From Robertmurraya_A mangrovi (lineage in GTDB: Bacteria > Bacillota > Bacilli > Bacillales > Cytobacillaceae), in the NCBI RefSeq assembly GCF_034427655.1, contig NZ_JAXOFX010000001.1, positions 248,001-312,000 on the forward strand: DNA of 64,000 nt, written 5' to 3'. The notes below the pieces were generated by a model that was given only the letters and a program-made list of their open reading frames with translations, was not told where the DNA came from and ran no database searches. The stretch's first letter is position 1, and every line of letters begins with the position of its first letter. The position numbers and the translations under genes were made by a program. This document shows positions 8,121 through 15,967 of this stretch, one piece after another.

Positions 8121-9113
8121 ATGAAAAAGAAAAGTTTTCTATTAACGACAATCTTACTGTTAACGCTTTCAATGGTTCTTGCAGCATGTGGCGGCGGAAC
8201 TGACAAAAAAGAAGGCGGCGGAGCAGAGGGTGGAGAAAAACCGAAATTCATCAGCATCGTAACTGGTGGTACGGGTGGTACATATTATCCATTAGGTGGT
8301 TCATTTGCTTCTATCGTTCAAGATGCAACTGGCATCGACACGAATGCTGAAACATCTGGTGCATCTGCAGAAAACATGAACACGTTAAAAGATGGTAAAG
8401 CAGAAATTGCTTTCTCGCAAACTGATATCGCATCATATGCAAAAAATGGAGAGTTAATGTTTGAAGGTAGTAAAGTGGAAAATGTTCAAGCAATTGGAAC
8501 ACTTTATCCTGAAACAATCCAAATTGTTACAACTAAAAAATCTGGTATTACTTCAGTAGCAGATTTAAAAGGTAAGAAAGTTTCTATTGGGGCTCCTGGT
8601 TCAGGTACAGCAGCAAACGCACAGCAAATCTTAGAAGTACATGGAATTACATTTGATGATATTCAAAGACAAGATCTTTCATTTGATGAGTCTGTAGCTG
8701 GAATCCAAGACGGTACAATTGACGCAGCATTCGTTACTGCTGGTACGCCAACTGGTGCAGTAGAAGGTTTATCTGCAACTACAGAAGTAGTAATCCTTCC
8801 AATCGAGCAAGACAAAATCGATGAACTACTTGGTAAATATCCATTCTACATTCAAGATGAAGTACCTTCTGGAACTTACGGTCTAGCTAGTGCTGTTCCT
8901 ACAGTAGCGGTTCAAGCTATGTTAGTAGTAAGAGATGATCTTTCTGAAGATGTAGTATATGACATTACTAAAGCTATTTTTGAAAATTTAAATAAAGTAA
9001 CTCATGCTAAAGGTGCTTTAATTAGTGCTGAAAAAGCTCTAAATGGTGTTGGTATTGAAGTACACCCAGGAGCTCAAAAATACTATGATGAAAAAGGTAT
9101 TAAAGCTGAGTAA
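8121..9113 (+). CDS. TAXI-family TRAP transporter solute-binding lipoprotein
   Basis: A 330-residue exported lipoprotein: charged N-terminus, hydrophobic core and lipobox LAAC with Cys near residue 22, then a glycine-rich linker. The mature part has the TAXI signature GGTGGTYYPLGG near residue 50 and later GAPGSGTAANAQQIL. TAXI proteins bind an anionic solute outside the membrane and deliver it to a fused TRAP permease, here encoded two genes downstream. The ribosome binding site AAAGGGGGAATTGTC precedes ATG 8121. An inverted repeat after the gene probably lowers downstream expression. The ligand (for example a dicarboxylate or glutamate) cannot be read from sequence. Confidence 0.93.
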   Translation: MKKKSFLLTTILLLTLSMVLAACGGGTDKKEGGGAEGGEKPKFISIVTGGTGGTYYPLGGSFASIVQDATGIDTNAETSGASAENMNTLKDGKAEIAFSQTDIASYAKNGELMFEGSKVENVQAIGTLYPETIQIVTTKKSGITSVADLKGKKVSIGAPGSGTAANAQQILEVHGITFDDIQRQDLSFDESVAGIQDGTIDAAFVTAGTPTGAVEGLSATTEVVILPIEQDKIDELLGKYPFYIQDEVPSGTYGLASAVPTVAVQAMLVVRDDLSEDVVYDITKAIFENLNKVTHAKGALISAEKALNGVGIEVHPGAQKYYDEKGIKAE

Positions 9114-9136
9114 TCGTTAAAGTTTTAGCTGGATAT

Positions 9137-9174
9137 GACCGGTGTAGCCCTTGTATAGGTAGCTTACACCGGTC
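9137..9174 (+). terminator. Intercistronic hairpin after the TAXI gene
   Basis: GACCGGTGTA (9137-9146) and TACACCGGTC (9165-9174) form a perfect 10-bp stem with an 18-base loop, but only AAATTC follows, so it is more likely an mRNA 3'-end stabiliser or a partial terminator that lets some transcription reach the permease genes. Confidence 0.6.
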
Positions 9175-9294
9175 AAATTCAATTTTAAGAGGTTTTTTTC
9201 AGAACTTTTTAAACTTATTTTGTAGATTTTTCTTTGTTCCACGAAGTATTGGTGTTAAATAAACCAATCCTTAATATATTTAGGCGGGGTTTAC

Positions 9295-9819
9295 ATGAGA
9301 AAGAAAATTTATTGTAAATGGACTATTTTGTTACCCCTCATCCTTACAATCATCGCAATCTTGTTTTTCATTCCTTATAAACAAGCACTAGTTTTTCAAT
9401 ATCAAAACACTGAGGAAGTGCTTGTCTATCTCCCTTTCTCAAAGGATTATGAATTTAAAATTAAATACACACACTCCATCCATTTGTCAGATGTGGTGGA
9501 GTACTTTACAATAAATGATAAAAGCCAAATGAAACTATACGAGCTCGAATATGAAGATTTTGCAATAGGAATGCCAGAAAACGCTTCTGGTGATGAGATT
9601 TTCGAGCAAAAAAATGGGAAATATTATATAAAAAATATGAACCGTGAGTTTGATTCCATTGATATGAGAATTGGCCAAGTAAAAGCAAACCATACTCTCA
9701 TCTATAAGAATGGAGAATTTCCGCTTAAAAAAGTTATAAAACCAGGAACATGGGTACGTATGAAAGTAGAAAAAATCAATCTTTTTGAACAAATGAAAGG
9801 AGTGAGCTTACTTGAGTAA
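9295..9819 (+). CDS. DUF1850 protein of the TRAP operon
   Basis: A 174-residue protein with one N-terminal membrane helix (about residues 9-26) and an extracytoplasmic domain containing the KYTHSIHLSDVVEYF segment typical of DUF1850. This family is nearly always encoded between a TAXI solute-binding protein and a fused TRAP permease, and a role as an accessory subunit is inferred from that linkage only. ATG 9295 follows GGCGGGGTTTAC. Its last codons overlap the TTG start of the permease by 8 bases, indicating translational coupling. Confidence 0.88.
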   Translation: MRKKIYCKWTILLPLILTIIAILFFIPYKQALVFQYQNTEEVLVYLPFSKDYEFKIKYTHSIHLSDVVEYFTINDKSQMKLYELEYEDFAIGMPENASGDEIFEQKNGKYYIKNMNREFDSIDMRIGQVKANHTLIYKNGEFPLKKVIKPGTWVRMKVEKINLFEQMKGVSLLE

Positions 9820-11767
9820 AAATGGAGAAATGTTATCTCAGGAAGAACAGCAAAAATTACTTGAAAAATATGATCCAGAAGCCGGTACTAGGAAGTTAAA
9901 AGGTATACTTGGTTGGGTTGTTTTTTTAGGTTTATTATCATTTTCCCTTTTCCAATTGTACACAGGAATATTTGGAATGCTAACCGCTCAGTTGCAACGC
10001 TCGATTCACTTAGGGTTTGCTTTAGCACTAGTATTCTTACTATTTCCTGCTCGTAAGAAGGACCGTGGCAAAAAACATAAAGTAGCATGGTATGATATTA
10101 TTTTAGCAATTTTAGCAATTGGTGTGGGTGCCTACTGGCCGTTAATGATTGATGAATTAGTCATGAGGGTAGGACGATTAACGGAATTAGATTTTTATGT
10201 TGGTTTAACTGCGATTATATTAGTATTAGAAGCTACTCGTCGTGCTGTAGGTTTGCCAATTACAATAATAGCTGCTGTTTTCTTGGGCTATGCTTATTTC
10301 GGACCTTACATGCCGGGCTTCCTTGCCCATCGTGGATTAGAGCTTGACCGAATTGTACAAACAATGTTCTTTACAACAGAAGGAATATTAGGAACTCCAC
10401 TAGGGGTATCCGCTACATTTATATTCCTATTCTTGTTGTTTGGTTCTTTCTTAGTAAAAACAGGCGTTGGACAATATTTTAATGATCTAGCTGTTTCAAT
10501 CGCTGGACGAAGTGTTGGCGGCCCGGCGAAAGTAGCCATTTTCTCTAGTGCCCTACAAGGTACGATTAGTGGAAGTTCTGTTGCCAATGTTGTAACTTCG
10601 GGATCTTTTACTATTCCAATGATGAAAAAACTGGGTTATAGAAAAGAATTTGCTGGTGGAGTAGAGGCAGCTGCTTCTACAGGTGGACAGCTTATGCCAC
10701 CAATTATGGGTGCTGCAGCATTCTTAATGGTTGAGTTTATTGGTGGTATCACATATTGGGAAATTGCTAAAGCGGCTGCAATCCCGGCTTTACTTTATTT
10801 CACTGGAATTTGGATTATGACTCACTTCGAAGCAAAGAAAATTGGTTTACGTGGATTATCCAAAGAAGAAATGCCAAACCGAAAAGAAGTACTAAAACAA
10901 ATATATTTATTGACTCCAATTCTGGCTGTTATCGTGTTATTAGTTTCTGGAATGAGTGTTACAAGAGCCGCATTATGGTCCATTGTAATTACCATTTTAG
11001 TAAGTGCCATTCGTAAAGAAACTAGAATTGGTTTTAAAGGAATGATTGAGGCACTAGTTGATGGTGCAAGAACAGCGCTAGGAGTTGCAGCTGCTACTGC
11101 TGCAGCCGGAATTATTGTTGGTGTTGTAACAAAAACAGGTCTAGGTTTAAAGCTAGCAAATGGATTGTTAGACCTTGCAGGTGGAGCATTAATTCCTACA
11201 TTAATGTTAACGATGGTAGCTGCTATAGTGTTAGGTATGGGTTCACCTACAACAGCGAACTACGTTATTACATCAACTATTGCTGCACCAGCCATCATTT
11301 TGTTAGGGGTACCTGATTTATCAGCACACTTATTCGTATTCTATTTTGGTATTATTGCTGACATTACACCTCCTGTTGCCTTGGCGGCATTTGCAGCAGC
11401 AGGAGTTTCAGGAGGAGAACCAATTAAAACAGGGGTTGATGCTGCTAAACTTGCCATAGCTGCATTCATCATTCCTTATATGTTCGTTTTATCACCTGAA
11501 TTATTAATGATTGATACAACATGGACTTATTTAATTTGGATCATATTCACAGCACTAGCTGGAATGACCGCAATTGGTGCTGGTGTTATCGGTTATTGGA
11601 TGAGAAAGCTACATTGGTCGGAGAGGTTATTAGGAATTGCCGGTGGATTGTTACTCATTTATCCGGAAGGTTTCTCAGATATCATTGGTTTAATCATCTT
11701 TATTGCAATGATTGTACTTCAGTATGTCATTAAAGGGGATAAACCAAAAGCACAAACAGCGAACTAA
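9812..11767 (+). CDS. TRAP transporter permease, fused 4TM/12TM
   Basis: A 651-residue polytopic membrane protein, the fused small-plus-large permease of TAXI-TRAP systems. It drives sodium- or proton-coupled uptake of the solute delivered by the lipoprotein at 8121. About 16 or more hydrophobic segments are visible. Large-subunit hallmarks include GTISGSSVANVVTSGSFTIP near residue 250 and the repeated GMGSPTTANYVITST near 475. The start is TTG 9812 preceded by AAAGGAGTGAGCTTAC and overlapping the DUF1850 gene. A strong terminator closes the operon. Confidence 0.94.
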   Translation: MSKNGEMLSQEEQQKLLEKYDPEAGTRKLKGILGWVVFLGLLSFSLFQLYTGIFGMLTAQLQRSIHLGFALALVFLLFPARKKDRGKKHKVAWYDIILAILAIGVGAYWPLMIDELVMRVGRLTELDFYVGLTAIILVLEATRRAVGLPITIIAAVFLGYAYFGPYMPGFLAHRGLELDRIVQTMFFTTEGILGTPLGVSATFIFLFLLFGSFLVKTGVGQYFNDLAVSIAGRSVGGPAKVAIFSSALQGTISGSSVANVVTSGSFTIPMMKKLGYRKEFAGGVEAAASTGGQLMPPIMGAAAFLMVEFIGGITYWEIAKAAAIPALLYFTGIWIMTHFEAKKIGLRGLSKEEMPNRKEVLKQIYLLTPILAVIVLLVSGMSVTRAALWSIVITILVSAIRKETRIGFKGMIEALVDGARTALGVAAATAAAGIIVGVVTKTGLGLKLANGLLDLAGGALIPTLMLTMVAAIVLGMGSPTTANYVITSTIAAPAIILLGVPDLSAHLFVFYFGIIADITPPVALAAFAAAGVSGGEPIKTGVDAAKLAIAAFIIPYMFVLSPELLMIDTTWTYLIWIIFTALAGMTAIGAGVIGYWMRKLHWSERLLGIAGGLLLIYPEGFSDIIGLIIFIAMIVLQYVIKGDKPKAQTAN

Positions 11768-11785
11768 AAAAGTAAATATGTTTTA

Positions 11786-11823
11786 AAGAAGCTTGAGGAA
11801 AACTCCTCAAGCTTCTTTATTTT
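11786..11823. terminator. Terminator of the TRAP operon
   Basis: AAGAAGCTTGAGG and CCTCAAGCTTCTT form a 13-bp stem with a six-base loop, followed by TATTTTC; A residues upstream suggest it also works for the convergent acetyltransferase gene, whose stop codon at 11817 lies inside the hairpin tail. Confidence 0.85.
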
Positions 11824-12287
11824 CTAATCATGGTTAAAAACTCAGCAGAGTCTGTAGAAAATTCACTTTGTTTAACAAACCCAAGCTTCTCATACAAACG
11901 TATTGCTCTTTTGTTAAAGGATGCCACCGTAAGTCGAATGGGAATATCTTTATTTGATTCTTCTAATTGGCCTAGAAAGAATGTGCAGAAATCATACCCA
12001 TTGCCTTTTCCTACAAGATTAGGGTCCATACCAAGACCAATATCGATAAAGGGATCATCATAGACACCATACTGTTTCCCCGTAGGGACTTGTGCTGATA
12101 GACCCGTGCAGAAAAAACCAATTAGAGCTTCTTTTTCATCGATTACAGCGCGATAAGAACCATTCATTAGCTCTTTCAACGACTCCTCTGTCACTTCATT
12201 ATTATAAAAGTCATAAGGTTTATCATACTTCCAATAAAGAATTTGTGTAGCGAGATTTTCAGTCATCTCATTGACGGCCAATAGCAT
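11817..12287 (-). CDS. GNAT-family N-acetyltransferase
   Basis: A 156-residue GNAT protein. The acetyl-CoA loop is DPNLVGKGNGYDFC, and the C-terminal FNKRAIRLYEKLGF is the canonical motif B. The substrate is unknown; the N-terminal LYWKYDKPYDFYN is shared by a group of uncharacterised Bacillus GNATs. ATG 12287 has only a weakly spaced AAAGG upstream, so a start seven codons in is possible. It stands alone, convergent with the TRAP operon. Confidence 0.85.
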   Translation of the reverse strand: MLLAVNEMTENLATQILYWKYDKPYDFYNNEVTEESLKELMNGSYRAVIDEKEALIGFFCTGLSAQVPTGKQYGVYDDPFIDIGLGMDPNLVGKGNGYDFCTFFLGQLEESNKDIPIRLTVASFNKRAIRLYEKLGFVKQSEFSTDSAEFLTMIRK

Positions 12288-12380
12288 AATACATAATCAA
12301 CCTTTCTACCTTAAATTGTCATTTTAAGTTTATCATATTGATATTTAAGTAGAAATGGCTTTTCGATCTTGAAAAATAGC

Positions 12381-12602
12381 TTAACCAAGATTTCTTCTAT
12401 AATTTGTTAGCGGCATTAGCGATAGGATATTTTCTATTTTAAACAGGCGTGTTTGTTTTCGTAAATGGCAATATGCACGGATGGTGAACTCATTTATTTC
12501 CCTGACTATAATCCTTCTTTGAGTAATTTGGTTACTTGATGAAAGATAAATCATTTCAAGGGGAAGGTTTTCCTCTACTGAACGAAGGAATAATCTTTTC
12601 AT
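12381..12602 (-). CDS. Stand-alone mini WYL-domain protein, probably SOS-controlled
   Basis: A 73-residue protein resembling an isolated WYL-like ligand-sensing domain: EMIYLSSSNQITQRRI, IRAYCHLRKQTRLFKIENI. Full-length WYL regulators join such a domain to a winged helix; here the DNA-binding part is missing, so it may act as a ligand or nucleic-acid sensor or modulate another protein. GGAAGTGGTTAA precedes ATG 12602. Its promoter (12646-12675) has a perfect LexA-type box in the spacer and a near-match further upstream, so induction by DNA damage is expected. The function is otherwise unknown. Confidence 0.72.
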   Translation of the reverse strand: MKRLFLRSVEENLPLEMIYLSSSNQITQRRIIVREINEFTIRAYCHLRKQTRLFKIENILSLMPLTNYRRNLG

Positions 12603-12645
12603 TTAACCACTTCCTTACTAAGGAGTAAATTAATATCTTACTCTT

Positions 12646-12675
12646 ATTATATGCGAACATTAGTTCTTTATACAA
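12646..12675 (-). promoter_or_regulatory. SigA promoter with LexA (SOS) box for the mini WYL gene
   Basis: On the minus strand, TTGTAT (12675-12670) and TATAAT (12651-12646) are separated by 18 bases. GAACTAATGTTC, a perfect GAAC-N4-GTTC, occupies 12655-12666 inside the spacer, where LexA would block polymerase. Confidence 0.65.
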
Positions 12676-12684
12676 TATTTTTAC

Positions 12685-12696
12685 GAATGTTTGTTC
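12685..12696 (-). promoter_or_regulatory. Second, imperfect LexA-type box
   Basis: GAATGTTTGTTC differs at one base from GAAC-N4-GTTC and lies about 18 bases beyond the first box. Its flank GTTTGTTCT is identical to that of the yolD SOS box at 42028. It could be a secondary LexA site. Confidence 0.4.
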
Positions 12697-13065
12697 TGTT
12701 TTTTGTATTTAAGGAAATACGGCTCTGTAAATTTGACATTTTTATAGATATAATGAAAAATATGTCATTTAGTAGGACTATTTGCGTGAGTTTCTTATAA
12801 AGTATTTAGGACCTAATTTTCATAACCGATATTAGGAATATAGGAGATATTCTTCAGAAGGTAATAAATTATCAGCTTTTAAAGATAGATTACGTTCTTA
12901 CTCTTAGCGACTAGTTTACTTCGCTAAACAAGGGCTCTCGCGCTTTTCTATGTGGAGGTAGGTGTAATCTGCTTCTAACATACTAATCTATTTGTCTTTA
13001 GGATAAAAGTCGGTCATCAGTGATTATGTGTGTATTTGATAAGAAGCAAGAAAGGTGTGAATGAT
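12697..13065 (+). other. Leader region before the first autolysin gene
   Basis: About 370 bases without a supported gene. TTAGCGA (12904-12910) and TCGCTAA (12921-12927) form a 7-bp hairpin, followed by GGGCTCTCGCGCTTTT, which could be part of a leader transcript. No match to the ydaO c-di-AMP or GEMM c-di-GMP riboswitch consensus was found. Otherwise nothing recognisable. Confidence 0.35.
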
Positions 13066-15588
13066 ATGAAAAAAGTGGGGAAATCTGTCATTTTAACAAC
13101 GGGTATTCTACTAGGGGGGACTCTATCTTCAATTTTTCCAGTAGGATTAAACCAAGTTGAAGCAGCAAGCGAGCAGATTAAGTTTAGTGTAACCTCTTAT
13201 GAAACTACTACGAATTTGAATTTAAGAGCAGGTGCAGGAACTCAACATAAGCTACTATTGACCATTCCTAAAGGAAAAACAGTGACTTCCACTGAGAAAT
13301 TGGGTAGTTGGTATAAGGTAACATATAAATATAAGGTAAATGGATCGGATGTTTTAAAAACAGGATGGGTTTCAGAATTATATTTAAAGAAAGTAAAACC
13401 AACAGCTGGAGTAGCTTCAAGCAGTACTGAAAAGTTTACAAGTACGAAATTTAAAACTACTGCTGGTTTAAATTTACGCACAGGAGCAAGTACGAAAAAT
13501 AAAACCATTCTAACCATTCCTAAGGGGAAAGTTATTTCAAGTAAAGAAAAGAAAGGTAATTGGTTTAAAGTTTCCTATACTTACACTTTTAAAGGTAAAA
13601 GTGTTACGAGTACGGGTTGGGTTAGTGGAACGTATCTGAAAGAATACTACAAGACATCTACTGTTAGTGAAACATATTACTTTACTAAAAAGTCTTCAAA
13701 CTTATACCCAAGTCCAGACACAAAGAGAAAATCGTTGGTTAATATTGAAAAGGATAATGGTTTTTTAACGAAACAAAAGGTTGTCAATAGTATTGGTCAG
13801 ACTTGGTATAAAGTTTCATTTAATGGAGCTAATTACTATATTCGTAGTACGGATGTTAGCAAAAAAACAAAACAGTCGTTTCAAGTAATGAGCCTCCAAG
13901 CTAGTGAAGATACCTTTCTCTATCAATCTTTTGGTAAGGTACACGGTAAAATCAGTAGCATTCCAAAGGGGACGATCCTTACTACGCAAAAAAGTATCGG
14001 GGACTGGTTTGAAGTAGAGTTCAATGGACAAGCAGGGTATATTTATAAGGGAAATGTTCAAACTTATTCAAAATATAATGAGGAGACGATATTAATCGTT
14101 AAAAATTATGTAGCGATAGCGGATGTACTTTTAAGAGATGTTCCTAATGATAGTGCCAACCCTTTAGTAACGATACCAAACGGGTCAAAATTAATCCCTA
14201 CTCACCAAACGGAAAATGGTTGGTTAAAGGTTCAATACGAAGGGAAAATTGGTTATGTACACCCATCTTATTTAGAGGAAGTTGAGGGACCGGTTAATCC
14301 TACAGAACCACCAAAGGATTTTACCGAGGCATCTATTCCGGCCAAAACATATCTTGTCACTAGTAGTCTAGAAGTGAGACAAGCAGCTGATACTGCTACA
14401 AATAGTTTAATAGTATTACCGAAAAATACAATTGTAATTCCAACACATAAAACCTCAAATAACTGGTTTAAGGTAACTTACGGAGGAAAAACAGGATATG
14501 TCTCTGGAACTTCTATTCAAGAAGTTAAAACAGGTGATCCTCTAAACGGTAGAGAAGGGTATCAATTTATCGATTTACGTACGAAAGCACCTGTAATGGC
14601 ATCCCAAATTGATCAGTATATTGCGAGTTATGTGAAATTAACTGGGAAAGCAAGTGTATTAACAGGTGCTGGGAAGTATTTTATTGAAGCAGGGAATAAA
14701 TATGGCGTTAATGCCTTATATCTGGCTGCACATGCCATTCATGAAAGTGCTCATGGTACTTCAGAGCTTTCATTCGGTAAGAATAATTTCTTTGGTTTTG
14801 GTGCTTATGACTCAGCTCCATATTTGTCAGCACAACGTTTTCCTGATGTCCAATCAAATATTGAGTTCATTGCTCGAGAAATGAAAGCAACTTATTTAAA
14901 TTCAAAGAATTGGAAATACAACGGAACATACCTAGGTTTTACTACAAAATCAATGGATAATAAGAGAATTGACTCATATAGTGAGGGCATGAATTTTTAC
15001 TATGCAACGGATGAGAATTGGGGTAAAAAGATTGCTAAACATATGGAGAACATGCTTCCATTCGATAAAGCCTATTACACAAATGCATCAGTTGATACAA
15101 CTGTTCCGTCAGCACCAGCAGTTCCAAGTGGAAGTGATATTTTTGCAGCCGATATTACAGCAACCGCTAAAACAGATCTTATCCTTCATAGCAAAAAGGG
15201 AACGAAGGATTCTGTAGGCAGGATAGTAAAAGACTCAAAGTTTACTATACATGAAAAAACGAATGATTTTTGGGTTCGTGTTAGTGTGGAAGGTAAGGAA
15301 TACTGGATAAGTGATATTAAATTCTATGAATATCAAAAGTATTTATCGGTCCATAATCTTGGTAGAGTATACAATACTTCAACCCTAAATGTACGTTCAA
15401 CACCAAATATACCTTCAAATAATGAAAACTTAATTGGTTCCCTTCCTCTTAACACCTATGTTCATATCGTTTTACAAAAAGATGGAACATTAAAGATGGA
15501 TAGTACGAAAAAGTGGTATGAGATTAAGCTTAACGATGGCTCGACTGCATGGGTTAGTTCTTCATATATTAATAGAGAGCTTAAATAG
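13066..15588 (+). CDS. Secreted SH3b-repeat endo-beta-N-acetylglucosaminidase (autolysin)
   Basis: An 840-residue exported protein. A signal peptide ends near QVEAAS at about residue 34. At least six bacterial SH3 repeats follow, recognisable by LNLRAGAGTQHK, LNLRTGASTKNK and GWVSGTYLK patterns, and are likely cell-wall binding. A GH73-type glucosaminidase domain lies near residues 500-680 with the catalytic glutamate in AHAIHESAHGTS near residue 560. More SH3 units close the protein. It should cleave N-acetylglucosaminyl bonds in peptidoglycan during growth or separation. ATG 13066 is preferred over an upstream GTG at 13030 because AAAGGTG lies 8 bases before it. A close paralogue follows in tandem. 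Confidence 0.9.
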   Translation: MKKVGKSVILTTGILLGGTLSSIFPVGLNQVEAASEQIKFSVTSYETTTNLNLRAGAGTQHKLLLTIPKGKTVTSTEKLGSWYKVTYKYKVNGSDVLKTGWVSELYLKKVKPTAGVASSSTEKFTSTKFKTTAGLNLRTGASTKNKTILTIPKGKVISSKEKKGNWFKVSYTYTFKGKSVTSTGWVSGTYLKEYYKTSTVSETYYFTKKSSNLYPSPDTKRKSLVNIEKDNGFLTKQKVVNSIGQTWYKVSFNGANYYIRSTDVSKKTKQSFQVMSLQASEDTFLYQSFGKVHGKISSIPKGTILTTQKSIGDWFEVEFNGQAGYIYKGNVQTYSKYNEETILIVKNYVAIADVLLRDVPNDSANPLVTIPNGSKLIPTHQTENGWLKVQYEGKIGYVHPSYLEEVEGPVNPTEPPKDFTEASIPAKTYLVTSSLEVRQAADTATNSLIVLPKNTIVIPTHKTSNNWFKVTYGGKTGYVSGTSIQEVKTGDPLNGREGYQFIDLRTKAPVMASQIDQYIASYVKLTGKASVLTGAGKYFIEAGNKYGVNALYLAAHAIHESAHGTSELSFGKNNFFGFGAYDSAPYLSAQRFPDVQSNIEFIAREMKATYLNSKNWKYNGTYLGFTTKSMDNKRIDSYSEGMNFYYATDENWGKKIAKHMENMLPFDKAYYTNASVDTTVPSAPAVPSGSDIFAADITATAKTDLILHSKKGTKDSVGRIVKDSKFTIHEKTNDFWVRVSVEGKEYWISDIKFYEYQKYLSVHNLGRVYNTSTLNVRSTPNIPSNNENLIGSLPLNTYVHIVLQKDGTLKMDSTKKWYEIKLNDGSTAWVSSSYINRELK

Positions 15589-15603
15589 ATTAACAAATAG
15601 CTG

Positions 15604-15637
15604 ATAAAAGGCTTTGTCCTTTTATTGGCTTTTTTTG
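15604..15637 (+). terminator. Terminator after the first autolysin gene
   Basis: ATAAAAGG and CCTTTTAT form an 8-bp stem with a six-base loop, followed by TGGCTTTTTTTG. Confidence 0.75.
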
Positions 15638-15967
15638 TATGATTTTAATATAAAGGAAGGAAAAGGAGATACAGGAATTTATTCTTATTCGAGCTTAACA
15701 GGTTACTCTAAAAAGTGCTTAGCTAAATAACTATACCTAGAAAAAATTGTATAATTTATCTCATAAAAGTGTTGTTTGAAGAAACATTATACGAACATTG
15801 TCGTTATTTGCTCTATAAACCTTTAAATCTATATTATTTTGTAAGATAATAGGAAAGGTGCATAATGAAAGACTATGGAGGTGTTGCGATGGTCCCTGTT
15901 ACTAATACTATTCTGACGATGGAACTTTGAGACGCTACGGTAATAGGAATGTAAAGGGTGTGAATGC
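15638..15967 (+). other. Intergenic region between the paralogous autolysins
   Basis: No gene is supported. A possible long-range stem pairs CCTGTTAC near 15895 with GTAATAGG near 15940, upstream of the ribosome binding site. The two autolysin leaders are not obviously similar in sequence, so no shared regulatory element was identified. Confidence 0.3.

Noticed and set aside
12841..13065. ydaO (c-di-AMP) or c-di-GMP riboswitch before the autolysin gene
   Set aside because: The conserved core sequences of these riboswitches were not found; only a small hairpin is visible.
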